Source: an uncultured bacterium (lineage in GTDB: Bacteria; Bacteroidota; Ignavibacteria; Kapaibacteriales; UBA4661). Taken from it: DNA of 21,353 bases. The notes under the pieces are model-generated. The model was given only the letters and a program-made list of their open reading frames with translations. It was not told the DNA's origin and searched no databases. Below are positions 1 to 6,390 of this stretch, one piece after another (position 1 is the first letter of the stretch; each line of letters starts with the position of its first letter). The translations under genes and the position numbers were made by a program. The stretch lies in assembly GCA_937899715.1 (NCBI GenBank), contig CALCNX010000113.1, positions 1 through 21,353 on the forward strand, given 5' to 3'.

Positions 1-634
1 ACTTCGGGCTTTGCCCGCTTTTTTTACCTACTTTCCGACTTTTCAAACAAGCTCTGAGAGCGAATGTACCAACGAAAGAAATACTTGTATCTATACGACT
101 TGGAAGCTGCATTCCGCCCAAAAGCGATGAAAGCTGCTGTTGTAATACCTGAAGCGAGGTCTGCCCGCGCTGCGCACCGGAATTGGTGGCGGACACGGCA
201 ATCGTTTTGGCGGTATCGGCGGTCAGCTGAGCACCGCCTTTTTCTGCCAGCGAAGTCGGGCGACGCAAACCGCGAATAACAAGCGTATCACGCGATACGC
301 CTTGCGGGAGTTTCGAGCGGTCAATCGAAATAGTAAGCGTTTTTGACCCCGTGCCCTGCTCTGCTTCGACCATGAGCCACGATGACGAGCGTTGGCGCTG
401 AACCGTCCAGCGATCGGTGAGTGCAGGCGTTGTGATTTCGAGCGGCAATGCGGTTTTTGTTTCGCCAAAATCCAACACCGTTGTACTGATGTCCGTTGAA
501 TCGCTGATGTTTGTGTCCACAGGCGTTTGCGTGACTGGTGTTTGACCGCAACCTACAAGCAGCAGCAGTGCCGTGCAAAATGTCAATGCCGCAGAAATGC
601 TTGCAGCGCGAAAGTATATATGTTTGGTTATCAT
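1..634 (-). CDS. Lipoprotein with BACON-like domain (3' end outside window)
   Basis: The frame opens at ATG 634 and stays open for 211 codons to the window edge, so the C-terminus is missing. Residues 1-29 form a lipoprotein signal peptide with lipobox LLVGC, giving Cys29 as the lipidated residue of a protein anchored in the cell envelope. Residues about 51-122 match the pattern of a BACON-type Ig-like domain: a start around VLDFG, a W-T-V strand, SSWLMV, a GTGSKTLTISID strand, then SKLPQGVSRDTLVIRG. Known BACON domains occur in Bacteroidota surface proteins and are thought to bind carbohydrate or mucin; what this one binds is unknown. The gene lies 47 bases downstream of the hydroxylase gene on the same strand and may be co-transcribed. 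The tail after residue 190 is basic and overlaps a plus-strand terminator, so the end of the protein is uncertain. Confidence 0.7.
   Translation of the reverse strand, partial: MITKHIYFRAASISAALTFCTALLLLVGCGQTPVTQTPVDTNISDSTDISTTVLDFGETKTALPLEITTPALTDRWTVQRQRSSSWLMVEAEQGTGSKTLTISIDRSKLPQGVSRDTLVIRGLRRPTSLAEKGGAQLTADTAKTIAVSATNSGAQRGQTSLQVLQQQLSSLLGGMQLPSRIDTSISFVGTFALRACLKSRKVGKKSGQSPK
5..25 (+). terminator. Rho-independent terminator-like hairpin
   Basis: On the plus strand a CGGGC arm (5-9), a TTT loop and a GCCCG arm (13-17) are followed by C and seven Ts (19-25). This is the classical layout for ending a plus-strand transcript that would come from outside the window. The stem is only five pairs, but all are G-C. 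The minus-strand lipoprotein frame reads through it, so if the terminator is real, two convergent genes would overlap or nearly touch here. Confidence 0.5.
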
Positions 635-681
635 TGTTGTTGGTTCGATAAAGGACGAAAATTGTGATTTCAGTTCTGCGC

Positions 682-1521
682 TCAGGAACGGGATGTTACT
701 TCAGCAAAGGTTTCTTCGTATTTTTTGTGTACTGTCCCGAAAATCCTGTCCCAGACAAGCGTGTACAACCCGTAATTCTGTGTAGCAAATTTGTGGTGCA
801 TATTGTGGCTGACCGATGTGTTAATCCAACGCCCGACGGGGTGCGTTGCAAAACTGCGCGGGTATAACTCAAAGCCCAAATGCCCGTAGGCATTGAAGAG
901 TGCCATCGTGAACATCCATACAGCCAGCGCACTGAGTGTATGCGGAATAGTGAAAGCGACAATTGGAAAGACAAGAAACTCGCACAACGCCTCAAAGGGA
1001 TGAAACGAAAAAGCGGCAAGCGGCGAGGGATTATGCGAGAGATGGTGCACTTTGTGAATTATCGGGTAAAGTTTTTTGCTGTGAACAGCGCGGTGCATGA
1101 GGTAAAAATACAAATCGTGTACGGCGAGCATTAGCACAATCGAAAGCAACCAGTACGCCCATCCCCACGTTGCGCCGCCCATAGCACTTATGGGACTGTA
1201 CATTTTTGTCAAGGGACGTATTTGCGGGAGATATAAAAGCGCAACAACGCTTGCAAAAATGAGCATTGTCATGAGCGAGTATCCCGCCTCGCGTAAGTAG
1301 TCGCCTTTGGCAGGAAATTTTTGCTGAATTTTGCGTGCCGTATTTTTATCACGGCGAAGCAAATACCACCACACAAACAGCGAACCGGAAATCGCTCCAT
1401 AGCGTACCACCAGAAGCGTGAGAATAATGAGCCATGTTTGCCCATAACTGTCGGAAGGAGAAAACATTGCGGTAAAGGAAAAGTGGAGAAAAGCGTGTGA
1501 ATGTTCGTGTAACCCTGTCAC
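682..1521 (-). CDS. Fatty acid hydroxylase / sterol desaturase family membrane enzyme
   Basis: A 279-residue protein with about four to five hydrophobic segments and the clustered histidines that hold a di-iron centre in the fatty acid hydroxylase superfamily: HDLYFYLMHRAVH (135-147), HKVHHLSH (156-163), His174, His214 and HNMHH (239-243). Family members use O2 to hydroxylate or desaturate lipids, sterols or carotenoids in the membrane; nothing here shows the substrate. The longest frame starts at GTG 1521, with AAGG four to five bases upstream. ATG 1467 (residue 19) is an alternative that removes a His-rich leader and leaves all motifs intact. It is the fourth gene of a minus-strand series, after the membrane protein (165-base gap) and before the lipoprotein. 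Confidence 0.85.
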   Translation of the reverse strand: MTGLHEHSHAFLHFSFTAMFSPSDSYGQTWLIILTLLVVRYGAISGSLFVWWYLLRRDKNTARKIQQKFPAKGDYLREAGYSLMTMLIFASVVALLYLPQIRPLTKMYSPISAMGGATWGWAYWLLSIVLMLAVHDLYFYLMHRAVHSKKLYPIIHKVHHLSHNPSPLAAFSFHPFEALCEFLVFPIVAFTIPHTLSALAVWMFTMALFNAYGHLGFELYPRSFATHPVGRWINTSVSHNMHHKFATQNYGLYTLVWDRIFGTVHKKYEETFAEVTSRS

Positions 1522-1686
1522 ACCTTATTTCTAAAGCAACATATCCCAAACAAACGGCACAAGGCACACCTTTTCAACGAATGGTGAGTATTCATCAACC
1601 AACGGCACGGCGCTCTCAACATAAAAGAACAAGCGCTGCTGCTTTATCGGCAACAACGCTTGAGTTCACCATCATATCTTTCAAAT

Positions 1687-2433
1687 TCAAGCAGTCTTGA
1701 CCAAACTCTGCTTATATGCTTTGAGCTTCACAAACACGTAAAAATGGAGAAATAAAATTGTTACCGGTGCAAATGCCGGAATCCACGAAAATGGAAACTG
1801 TGCAATACCTGCCACACCTTGTGTCCCGTTTGCAATGGCGTAGCGCGTCTCCACAAGCGCCGACCCCACAACCGTAAGAATATCCACCGTACCAAAGACA
1901 TTCCAAATCAATAATGCCGCAAAACTCCATTCTTTGCGCTCTTGCACGGCTTTTGCGACCACAAGTGCACCAAGCGCCGTAATGATATCGCCAAGCCCCG
2001 CGACCAGAGCAAACCGCACGGGCAGAACCTCGTAATACGTTCCAATGAGAAAGAAAATGCCGACAAACCGAAAAATATGCACTTTAACTAAATCCTCTAC
2101 GTGAGCGTGCTCCATGAGTGAACCAAACCAAGAACTTCTGCTTGCAACACCAATGAGCAAAAACGCATACGGAAATGCCGCAAAGAGAAGTGGTCTTGGC
2201 GGCAACATATTTTCGGCAAAAACGCCTGTGAGCGTGAGAACGGATGTGAAGAGCAGAAATGCCGTATAAAAACCATACACTGTCAAAACTGCCATACGGA
2301 CGCGCTTAGCCTCAAAGCCCGCATTACGAGCGGCATTGCGGACAGCATTGGCTATAAGAACAACAGCCAGAGGAAAGGTGAGCAAAAAAAGTGCGCTCAC
2401 CCACACGGGAACGGAAGAGATATAGGTATTCAT
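1687..2433 (-). CDS. Conserved-type multi-pass membrane protein, function unknown
   Basis: A 248-residue, strongly hydrophobic protein with about seven membrane segments (roughly residues 9-29, 47-70, 80-97, 119-135, 137-160, 168-190 and 208-236) and an RNAARNAGFEAKRVR positive loop after segment 1. No signal peptide, catalytic motif or recognised family signature is visible. Four half-sites of the form TCACG/CGTGA lie 32-57 bases upstream of the ATG and could be an operator, possibly for the Crp/Fnr protein encoded just upstream. The start at ATG 2433 places the first hydrophobic segment directly at the N-terminus, which fits a membrane protein. I do not recognise a function. Confidence 0.75.
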   Translation of the reverse strand: MNTYISSVPVWVSALFLLTFPLAVVLIANAVRNAARNAGFEAKRVRMAVLTVYGFYTAFLLFTSVLTLTGVFAENMLPPRPLLFAAFPYAFLLIGVASRSSWFGSLMEHAHVEDLVKVHIFRFVGIFFLIGTYYEVLPVRFALVAGLGDIITALGALVVAKAVQERKEWSFAALLIWNVFGTVDILTVVGSALVETRYAIANGTQGVAGIAQFPFSWIPAFAPVTILFLHFYVFVKLKAYKQSLVKTA

Positions 2434-2464
2434 TTGATTGGTGCAATACAGTGAAAAAAATTGG

Positions 2465-2490
2465 TCACGACTCGTGATATATTCACGTGA
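2465..2490. promoter_or_regulatory. Clustered TCACG/CGTGA dyads, candidate operator
   Basis: TCACG (2465-2469) and CGTGA (2473-2477) form one inverted repeat with a three-base spacer. CGTGA (2473-2477) and TCACG (2483-2487) form a second, spaced by TATAT. TCACGTGA (2483-2490) is a perfect eight-base palindrome. All lie just upstream of the membrane protein gene starting at 2433. GTGA/TCAC half-sites resemble those bound by Crp/Fnr proteins, but the spacing is not the classical six bases, so the binding partner is inferred only from proximity to a Crp/Fnr gene. Confidence 0.4.
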
Positions 2491-2567
2491 TTACACAAAT
2501 CTACCGTTTCACTTCTGTAATCTTCTTAGCAAATGGCAAGAAATCCCAAGCACCAAAATTTCGCCTT

Positions 2568-3164
2568 CTATTTTTGCGAAAACTCTCGCCGAATCCTGCT
2601 GAGAGAGGTATCGGTAATACCCAAGTACGACGCAATAATCTTGAGCGGTACGTGCTGAAATACTTCGGGTTTGCTTTGAATAAGTGCAGCATAGCGCTCT
2701 TCGGCTGTGTTGCGTATCATGGACACAATGCGGTCTTGAAGGCTGAGATTACTCATAATGAGCATCATACGACCAAACTCCCGAAATTCCGGCATCCCGT
2801 GAAACAAGGTTTGAAGCGCATCATAGGAAATTGCCCATACGGCACAATCGGTAACGGCTTGAACATTCTCTTCCGAAGGCTCCCGTCGAAAAAAGGAAAC
2901 GAGGTTATTCATAAAACTATTGGGCTGGAAGATATTGATAGTTACGTCGTTCCCATCGGGGTCATTCACAAAAACACGCATGAATCCGGTTTCAATGTAA
3001 AAGGCTTCTTTACCTATTCTCCCCTCTTCAAGCAAGTATTCATGACGTTTTACGGTGCGTGGTCGGAATTGCGCCGCTATTTCCTGCGCTTTTTCGAGCG
3101 GCATGGGCATCAAAGAGCATATAAATGTAATCAGCTCTTTATTGTTCGGTGCTTGGCTGTACAT
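2568..3164 (-). CDS. Crp/Fnr family transcriptional regulator (first copy)
   Basis: A 198-residue protein with the two-domain layout of the family: a cyclic-nucleotide-binding-like beta barrel (about 20-115, with FYIETGFMRVFV and a GNDVTINIF strand), a dimer helix (about 115-150) and a C-terminal helix-turn-helix (about 173-196) with PLKIIASYLGITDTSLSRIRR. The recognition region resembles Bacteroidota Crp-like regulators. Only two cysteines (16 and 107) are present, so an FNR-type iron-sulphur sensor is unlikely; the effector is unknown. The gene lies 110 bases downstream of the SDR gene on the same strand and 134 bases upstream of the membrane protein gene. A paralogue is encoded at 4031 on the plus strand. 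Confidence 0.88.
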   Translation of the reverse strand: MYSQAPNNKELITFICSLMPMPLEKAQEIAAQFRPRTVKRHEYLLEEGRIGKEAFYIETGFMRVFVNDPDGNDVTINIFQPNSFMNNLVSFFRREPSEENVQAVTDCAVWAISYDALQTLFHGMPEFREFGRMMLIMSNLSLQDRIVSMIRNTAEERYAALIQSKPEVFQHVPLKIIASYLGITDTSLSRIRREFSQK

Positions 3165-3255
3165 AATTTTTTACATTCACGGTTTGTTCAAAGAATAGAA
3201 TCAGTTGGATAGTACCGCAAAAGAAGCATCTGCTTGCCTTGACACGGTGTGTTTT

Positions 3256-3277
3256 TGAAAGAACATACTTTCTTTCA
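3256..3277. repeat. 22-base perfect dyad across the SDR stop codon
   Basis: TGAAAGAA (3256-3263), a six-base spacer CATACT and TTCTTTCA (3270-3277) make a perfect inverted repeat with eight-base arms. The right arm contains the SDR stop codon (complement of 3275-3277). There is no T-run after it on either strand, so it is more like a protein-binding site or mRNA hairpin than a terminator. It sits about 90 bases upstream of the first Crp/Fnr gene. The role is unknown. Confidence 0.45.
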
Positions 3278-3967
3278 CCATGCAATTTCCCGTCGGTCTT
3301 GAAAGAACTTCCCCGTCAGCGATTGCGGAGCTTCCGTTACAAGCCAGACTGCCGTGTCCGCTCCTTGCGCCACGCTTCGTGGTGCGCCTGCTCCGCCCAT
3401 TTCGGTTTGCACCCAGCCGGGGCACATTGCGTTCACGGCGATTCCTTTGGGTGCAAGCGCCGATGCGAGTTGGAGTGTGATGGCGTTCATGGTTGTTTTG
3501 GAAATGCAATACGCCGGAGCAAAGGTGCTTGCTCCATGCGCAATTTGCCCACCCGAACTGGAAACGTTGATAATCCTTCCCCCTTTTTGCATGAGGGGCA
3601 GAAACGCCCGTGCAACCAAAAGCGCTCCATCGGCATTGGTTTGCAGCGTATTGAGAAGTAACTGCTCGGACACATCCAAGACGCTTTGCCCGTGGTCGAG
3701 CATCACGCCCGCATTGTTGATTATCACGTCCAAATGCTGTATTTTGGACGAAGCCAGCCGAAATGCCTCACGAATGCTTGCGCTGTCGGCAACATCCATC
3801 GGCACAAATGTACACGCATATTTCTGACGAACAAGCTGTGAAGCGGCTTCGGAGCCGGAGTGTGGATTCCGCGCTGCAAGCAAAACATGAAAGCCTTTTG
3901 CACAAAGCTGCCGTGCGATTTCCAAGCCGATGCCTTTGCTTGCACCGGTCACAAGAACAGTTTTCAT
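3275..3967 (-). CDS. Short-chain dehydrogenase/reductase (SDR) family oxidoreductase
   Basis: With the start at ATG 3967 the protein has 230 residues and begins MKTVLVTGASKGIG, the usual beta-strand and glycine-rich nucleotide loop (TGASKGIG, residues 7-14) of classical SDRs; the 10 residues upstream in the open frame are not needed. Further SDR marks are NNAG (84-87), an Asn near 111, SSSGG (136-140), the catalytic YCISK (Tyr153, Lys157) and the PGWVQTEMGG segment after strand 6. The family performs NAD(P)(H)-dependent oxidation or reduction of alcohols and carbonyls in the cytosol; the substrate cannot be read from the sequence. The arginines after the nucleotide loop (AARNP) suggest NADP(H), as an inference. 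It is divergent from the second Crp/Fnr gene with 63 bases between the starts, and is followed on its own strand by the first Crp/Fnr gene. Confidence 0.9.
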   Translation of the reverse strand: MKTVLVTGASKGIGLEIARQLCAKGFHVLLAARNPHSGSEAASQLVRQKYACTFVPMDVADSASIREAFRLASSKIQHLDVIINNAGVMLDHGQSVLDVSEQLLLNTLQTNADGALLVARAFLPLMQKGGRIINVSSSGGQIAHGASTFAPAYCISKTTMNAITLQLASALAPKGIAVNAMCPGWVQTEMGGAGAPRSVAQGADTAVWLVTEAPQSLTGKFFQDRREIAW

Positions 3968-4030
3968 GGTATCATCTAATTTTTTTGAGAAAAACACGAC
4001 GCATCTTACTTTTTACCTTGCCCTTGCTCT
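3968..4030. promoter_or_regulatory. Divergent promoter region between SDR and Crp/Fnr genes
   Basis: These 63 A+T-rich bases separate the two divergent start codons and must hold the 5' signals of both genes, unless transcription starts inside the neighbouring coding sequence. No clear -35/-10 pair, dyad or strong Shine-Dalgarno sequence is visible. The divergent layout of a regulator and an oxidoreductase often means the regulator controls both, which is inference here. Confidence 0.4.
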
Positions 4031-4651
4031 ATGCCCGTAATACCGCTTCATCATTCTTCGCCGTCGGTATCGTCGTCGTCGGCTCTTCATGCTTTTATTG
4101 CGGAGAAGATTGCTCTCACGGAAAAAGAATGGCTGTTCGTCGCCGACCGTCTGGAAACGGTTTCCATCAAAGCAAATACGCTGCTGTTACGCGAGGGACA
4201 GGTCTGTGGACATCTGTACTTTGCGAACAAAGGACTGATGCGTTTTTTTATTACCACCAGCGACGGCAAAGATACAACAAAGTTTTTCACTCCCGAACAC
4301 CAGCTTTTCACCTCGCAGCAGTCCTTCTCCACACAAACGCCCGCCCGCGAAAATATCGAAGCCCTCGAAGACACGGAATTGCTAGCAATTTCTCATACTG
4401 CCCTGCAACGCATCTACGACAACGTACCAAAGTGGAACGCGCTTATTCGCCGCGTTTTACAGGATGTGAACGGCATGACCGAACGAATTTATATGGACAG
4501 CATCACCATCACTGCCGAAGAGCGCTACCGCAGGCTGCTTGAAGACGAACCGGAAATAGCTCTTCGCGCTCCACTCAAGCATATTGCGTCGTATCTGGGC
4601 GTTACACCGGAAAGTTTAAGCCGCATTCGGAAAAAACTTTCCCAAGCCTAA
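4031..4651 (+). CDS. Crp/Fnr family transcriptional regulator (second copy)
   Basis: A 206-residue regulator with a Ser/His-rich leader (1-20), a cyclic-nucleotide-binding-like barrel (about 35-125, including HLYFANKGLMRFF and a DTTKFFTPE strand), a long dimer helix and a C-terminal helix-turn-helix (about 181-203) with PLKHIASYLGVTPESLSRIRK. The helix-turn-helix is close to that of the first copy (shared IASYLG and SLSRIR), while the sensor halves differ more, so the two may read different signals but related operators. A single cysteine (59) argues against an FNR iron-sulphur cluster. It diverges from the SDR gene and precedes the SRPBCC and MBL hydrolase genes on the same strand, its most likely targets along with the SDR. 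Confidence 0.88.
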   Translation: MPVIPLHHSSPSVSSSSALHAFIAEKIALTEKEWLFVADRLETVSIKANTLLLREGQVCGHLYFANKGLMRFFITTSDGKDTTKFFTPEHQLFTSQQSFSTQTPARENIEALEDTELLAISHTALQRIYDNVPKWNALIRRVLQDVNGMTERIYMDSITITAEERYRRLLEDEPEIALRAPLKHIASYLGVTPESLSRIRKKLSQA

Positions 4652-4702
4652 TCGAACTTACCATACATCAAGTGTTTTGTTTGTGCATGGTTGTAGTTTT
4701 GG

Positions 4703-4718
4703 GTGAACTTGAATTCAC
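4703..4718. promoter_or_regulatory. GTGAA-N6-TTCAC dyad upstream of SRPBCC gene
   Basis: GTGAA (4703-4707), CTTGAA and TTCAC (4714-4718) form a perfect inverted repeat 36 bases before ATG 4754. Half-sites of GTGA/TCAC type also occur before the membrane protein gene at 2433, again next to a Crp/Fnr gene. It also contains the in-frame GTG 4703, an alternative start of the SRPBCC protein. Operator function is an inference. Confidence 0.35.
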
Positions 4719-4753
4719 GAAGCATTCTTTTTCACCATCTGCTGACAACCACT

Positions 4754-5233
4754 ATGACACCACGACCATCCGTCCCAAAACCACGCCATTTCTGGCACAC
4801 CACCACCACGAGCGCAAGCCCCGACGATATTTGGAACGTGTGGACAAATGTTTCCGAATGGCATCTTTGGGACAAAGGTTTGCAATCCGCATCGCTACAA
4901 GGCTCATTCAAACTTGGCACAGTTGGAAAACTCGTTAGTCTGAACGGCACTACGTCCCGATTTACCATCACCGAGTTCAGCGACCAACACTCGTACACAT
5001 TCTCAACAGCCCTTCCGCTCGCACGCCTGAACGTGAAACGCTTTTTCGAGAGCTTCGGCACTGAAACCCGTTTCACGCATGAAGTCTGGTTTGACGGCGT
5101 GTTGGGAGGCGTTTTTGCGATTCTCTTGGGCAAAAATTTTATACGCCTTCTCCCGTCCGTTATGGAAGAAGTTAAGCGTTTAGCGGAAGCACGGGCAAAA
5201 GCTCAGACTGCACCACTCCACCAAACACTATGA
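4754..5233 (+). CDS. SRPBCC (START/polyketide cyclase-like) family protein
   Basis: A 159-residue protein from ATG 4754; GTG 4703 would add 17 residues that include no conserved motif and overlap a dyad, so ATG is preferred. The opening strand FWHTTTTSASPDDIWNVWTNVSEWHLWD matches the start of SRPBCC ligand-binding folds (a strand, then a helix beginning P-x-x-I/V-W and W-x-x-W-D), followed by antiparallel strands (TITEFSDQHSYTF, ETRFTHEVWF) and a long C-terminal helix with VMEEVKRLAEAR. Members bind hydrophobic ligands or act as cyclases or coenzyme-like helpers; no catalytic residues can be assigned. The stop overlaps the start of the MBL hydrolase (ATGA), indicating translational coupling and a shared operon. 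Confidence 0.8.
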   Translation: MTPRPSVPKPRHFWHTTTTSASPDDIWNVWTNVSEWHLWDKGLQSASLQGSFKLGTVGKLVSLNGTTSRFTITEFSDQHSYTFSTALPLARLNVKRFFESFGTETRFTHEVWFDGVLGGVFAILLGKNFIRLLPSVMEEVKRLAEARAKAQTAPLHQTL

Positions 5234-6309
5234 ACCGCCGCCAGTTTATCCGCTCCAGCATTGGTGCGGATGTTAGTCTTAGCGCCGGAATTGCACTTGC
5301 CGACACTGCACTTGCCGACCATGCGCTTATCGAAACGCTGGGCAGAAAAGAAGCAAATACCATCGTCTCACCCTTATATCCTTCAATTATGCAAACTACC
5401 ACGCACGACACCCTAAAACCGTCGGTTCTCCACGAATCCGAACGCTGGGTTACTGTCCACATTTCCGAGCGCGTCCGCGTTCATGCGCTGCGTTCGGGCT
5501 GGGTGCAGGTGCGCCCGCCGCACCGCGAGCATACAGGCATCGAAGCCTTGCGGCTTCCATCCATTTTGCTTAGTAACCAGTGGGCAGAAAAACTACCCGT
5601 CTGGATGTGGCTGATTGAACATCCCGACGGGACATTTCTTGTGGATACAGGCGAGAATACGCACGTTCACGAGCCAAACTATTTCGGCGATGCCAAAGGC
5701 GATGCGTGGGTGAATCGCAGAATTTTACAACTCGACATACCGCCGGAAGAAGAGCTTGTAAGCCACTTACAGCGCTTGGGCATAGCAGAGAACAAGATTG
5801 ATGCGGTCATTCTCACCCACGGGCATCTCGACCACACCGACGGCTTACGTTTCCTGCCCACGCCGGAAATTCTTTTTCCCAAAACAGAATGGGAAAAGCC
5901 CTTTGGTGTTGCGAAAACAACCTTTCCTTCATGGCTCAAACCCCGCTTCATTACGCATGATTCCCGAACAGCGCTTGGTGAAATTTCCGCAAACGACAAC
6001 CCATTTCAGTCAGCGCACCGCATTGCCTCCGGTTTATACACCATCCCCACACCCGGTCACACGCTTGGTCATCAATCGGTTTTGCTCATCGAAAACGGCA
6101 CGGCGTATTGTTTCGCTGGTGATGTGTCGTTTACGGAAAAGCAACTATTGGCGGGCGGAGTGGCGGGCATTTGCGTCAGCCCTGATGCGGCACGGGAGAC
6201 GTATTCCCGCTTCAAAACACTTGCCGGGCGTATTCCGCTTGTGTATATGCCCTCGCATGATGCAGAGTCGGCACAGCGGTTGCAGAAAAATAGTATGCTG
6301 TTTGTGTAA
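5230..6309 (+). CDS. Exported metallo-beta-lactamase-fold hydrolase, lactonase-like
   Basis: A 359-residue protein. The N-terminus has a twin-arginine motif (RRQFIR, residues 3-8), but the region after it is less hydrophobic than usual, so Tat export is likely rather than certain. The MBL-fold metal ligands are present: THGHLDHTDG (196-205, the HxHxDH box), PGHTLGH (275-281), GD (297-298) and a late SHD (342-344). The order and spacing resemble the N-acyl homoserine lactonase/AttM-like and other MBL hydrolases that act on lactones or esters; the substrate is not known. It overlaps the SRPBCC gene by four bases and is presumably made from the same transcript as that gene, downstream of the second Crp/Fnr regulator. 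A dyad, TTGTG-TAAA-CACAA, covers its stop codon. Confidence 0.85.
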   Translation: MNRRQFIRSSIGADVSLSAGIALADTALADHALIETLGRKEANTIVSPLYPSIMQTTTHDTLKPSVLHESERWVTVHISERVRVHALRSGWVQVRPPHREHTGIEALRLPSILLSNQWAEKLPVWMWLIEHPDGTFLVDTGENTHVHEPNYFGDAKGDAWVNRRILQLDIPPEEELVSHLQRLGIAENKIDAVILTHGHLDHTDGLRFLPTPEILFPKTEWEKPFGVAKTTFPSWLKPRFITHDSRTALGEISANDNPFQSAHRIASGLYTIPTPGHTLGHQSVLLIENGTAYCFAGDVSFTEKQLLAGGVAGICVSPDAARETYSRFKTLAGRIPLVYMPSHDAESAQRLQKNSMLFV

Positions 6310-6315
6310 ACACAA
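6302..6315. repeat. Small dyad TTGTG-TAAA-CACAA over stop codon
   Basis: Five-base perfect arms flank the stop codon of the MBL hydrolase. TTTGTGTA recurs shortly after, in the spacer before the first lipoprotein. It has no T-run and is too weak to call a terminator; it could be a short operator for the lipoprotein genes or chance. Confidence 0.25.
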
Positions 6316-6390
6316 GAAAAATTTGTGTACAATAGTAAAAACAAATATATTCGTTTTCATACTAAGCTCTTGCTATTTTTCTAAATTGTT

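Noticed and set aside
1522..1686. Plus-strand frame in the gap between the membrane protein and hydroxylase genes
   Set aside because: It overlaps both genes at its ends and has Ser/Thr/Gln-rich noise; the gap more likely holds a promoter for the hydroxylase, though no clear motif is visible.
2487..3212. Plus-strand open frame (241 codons) antisense to the first Crp/Fnr gene
   Set aside because: Shadow of the regulator; no motif, and the regulator has a clear helix-turn-helix.
3763..4542. Plus-strand open frame (259 codons) across the SDR gene start and the second Crp/Fnr gene
   Set aside because: It overlaps two well-supported genes in other frames and its translation shows no domain or sensible composition.
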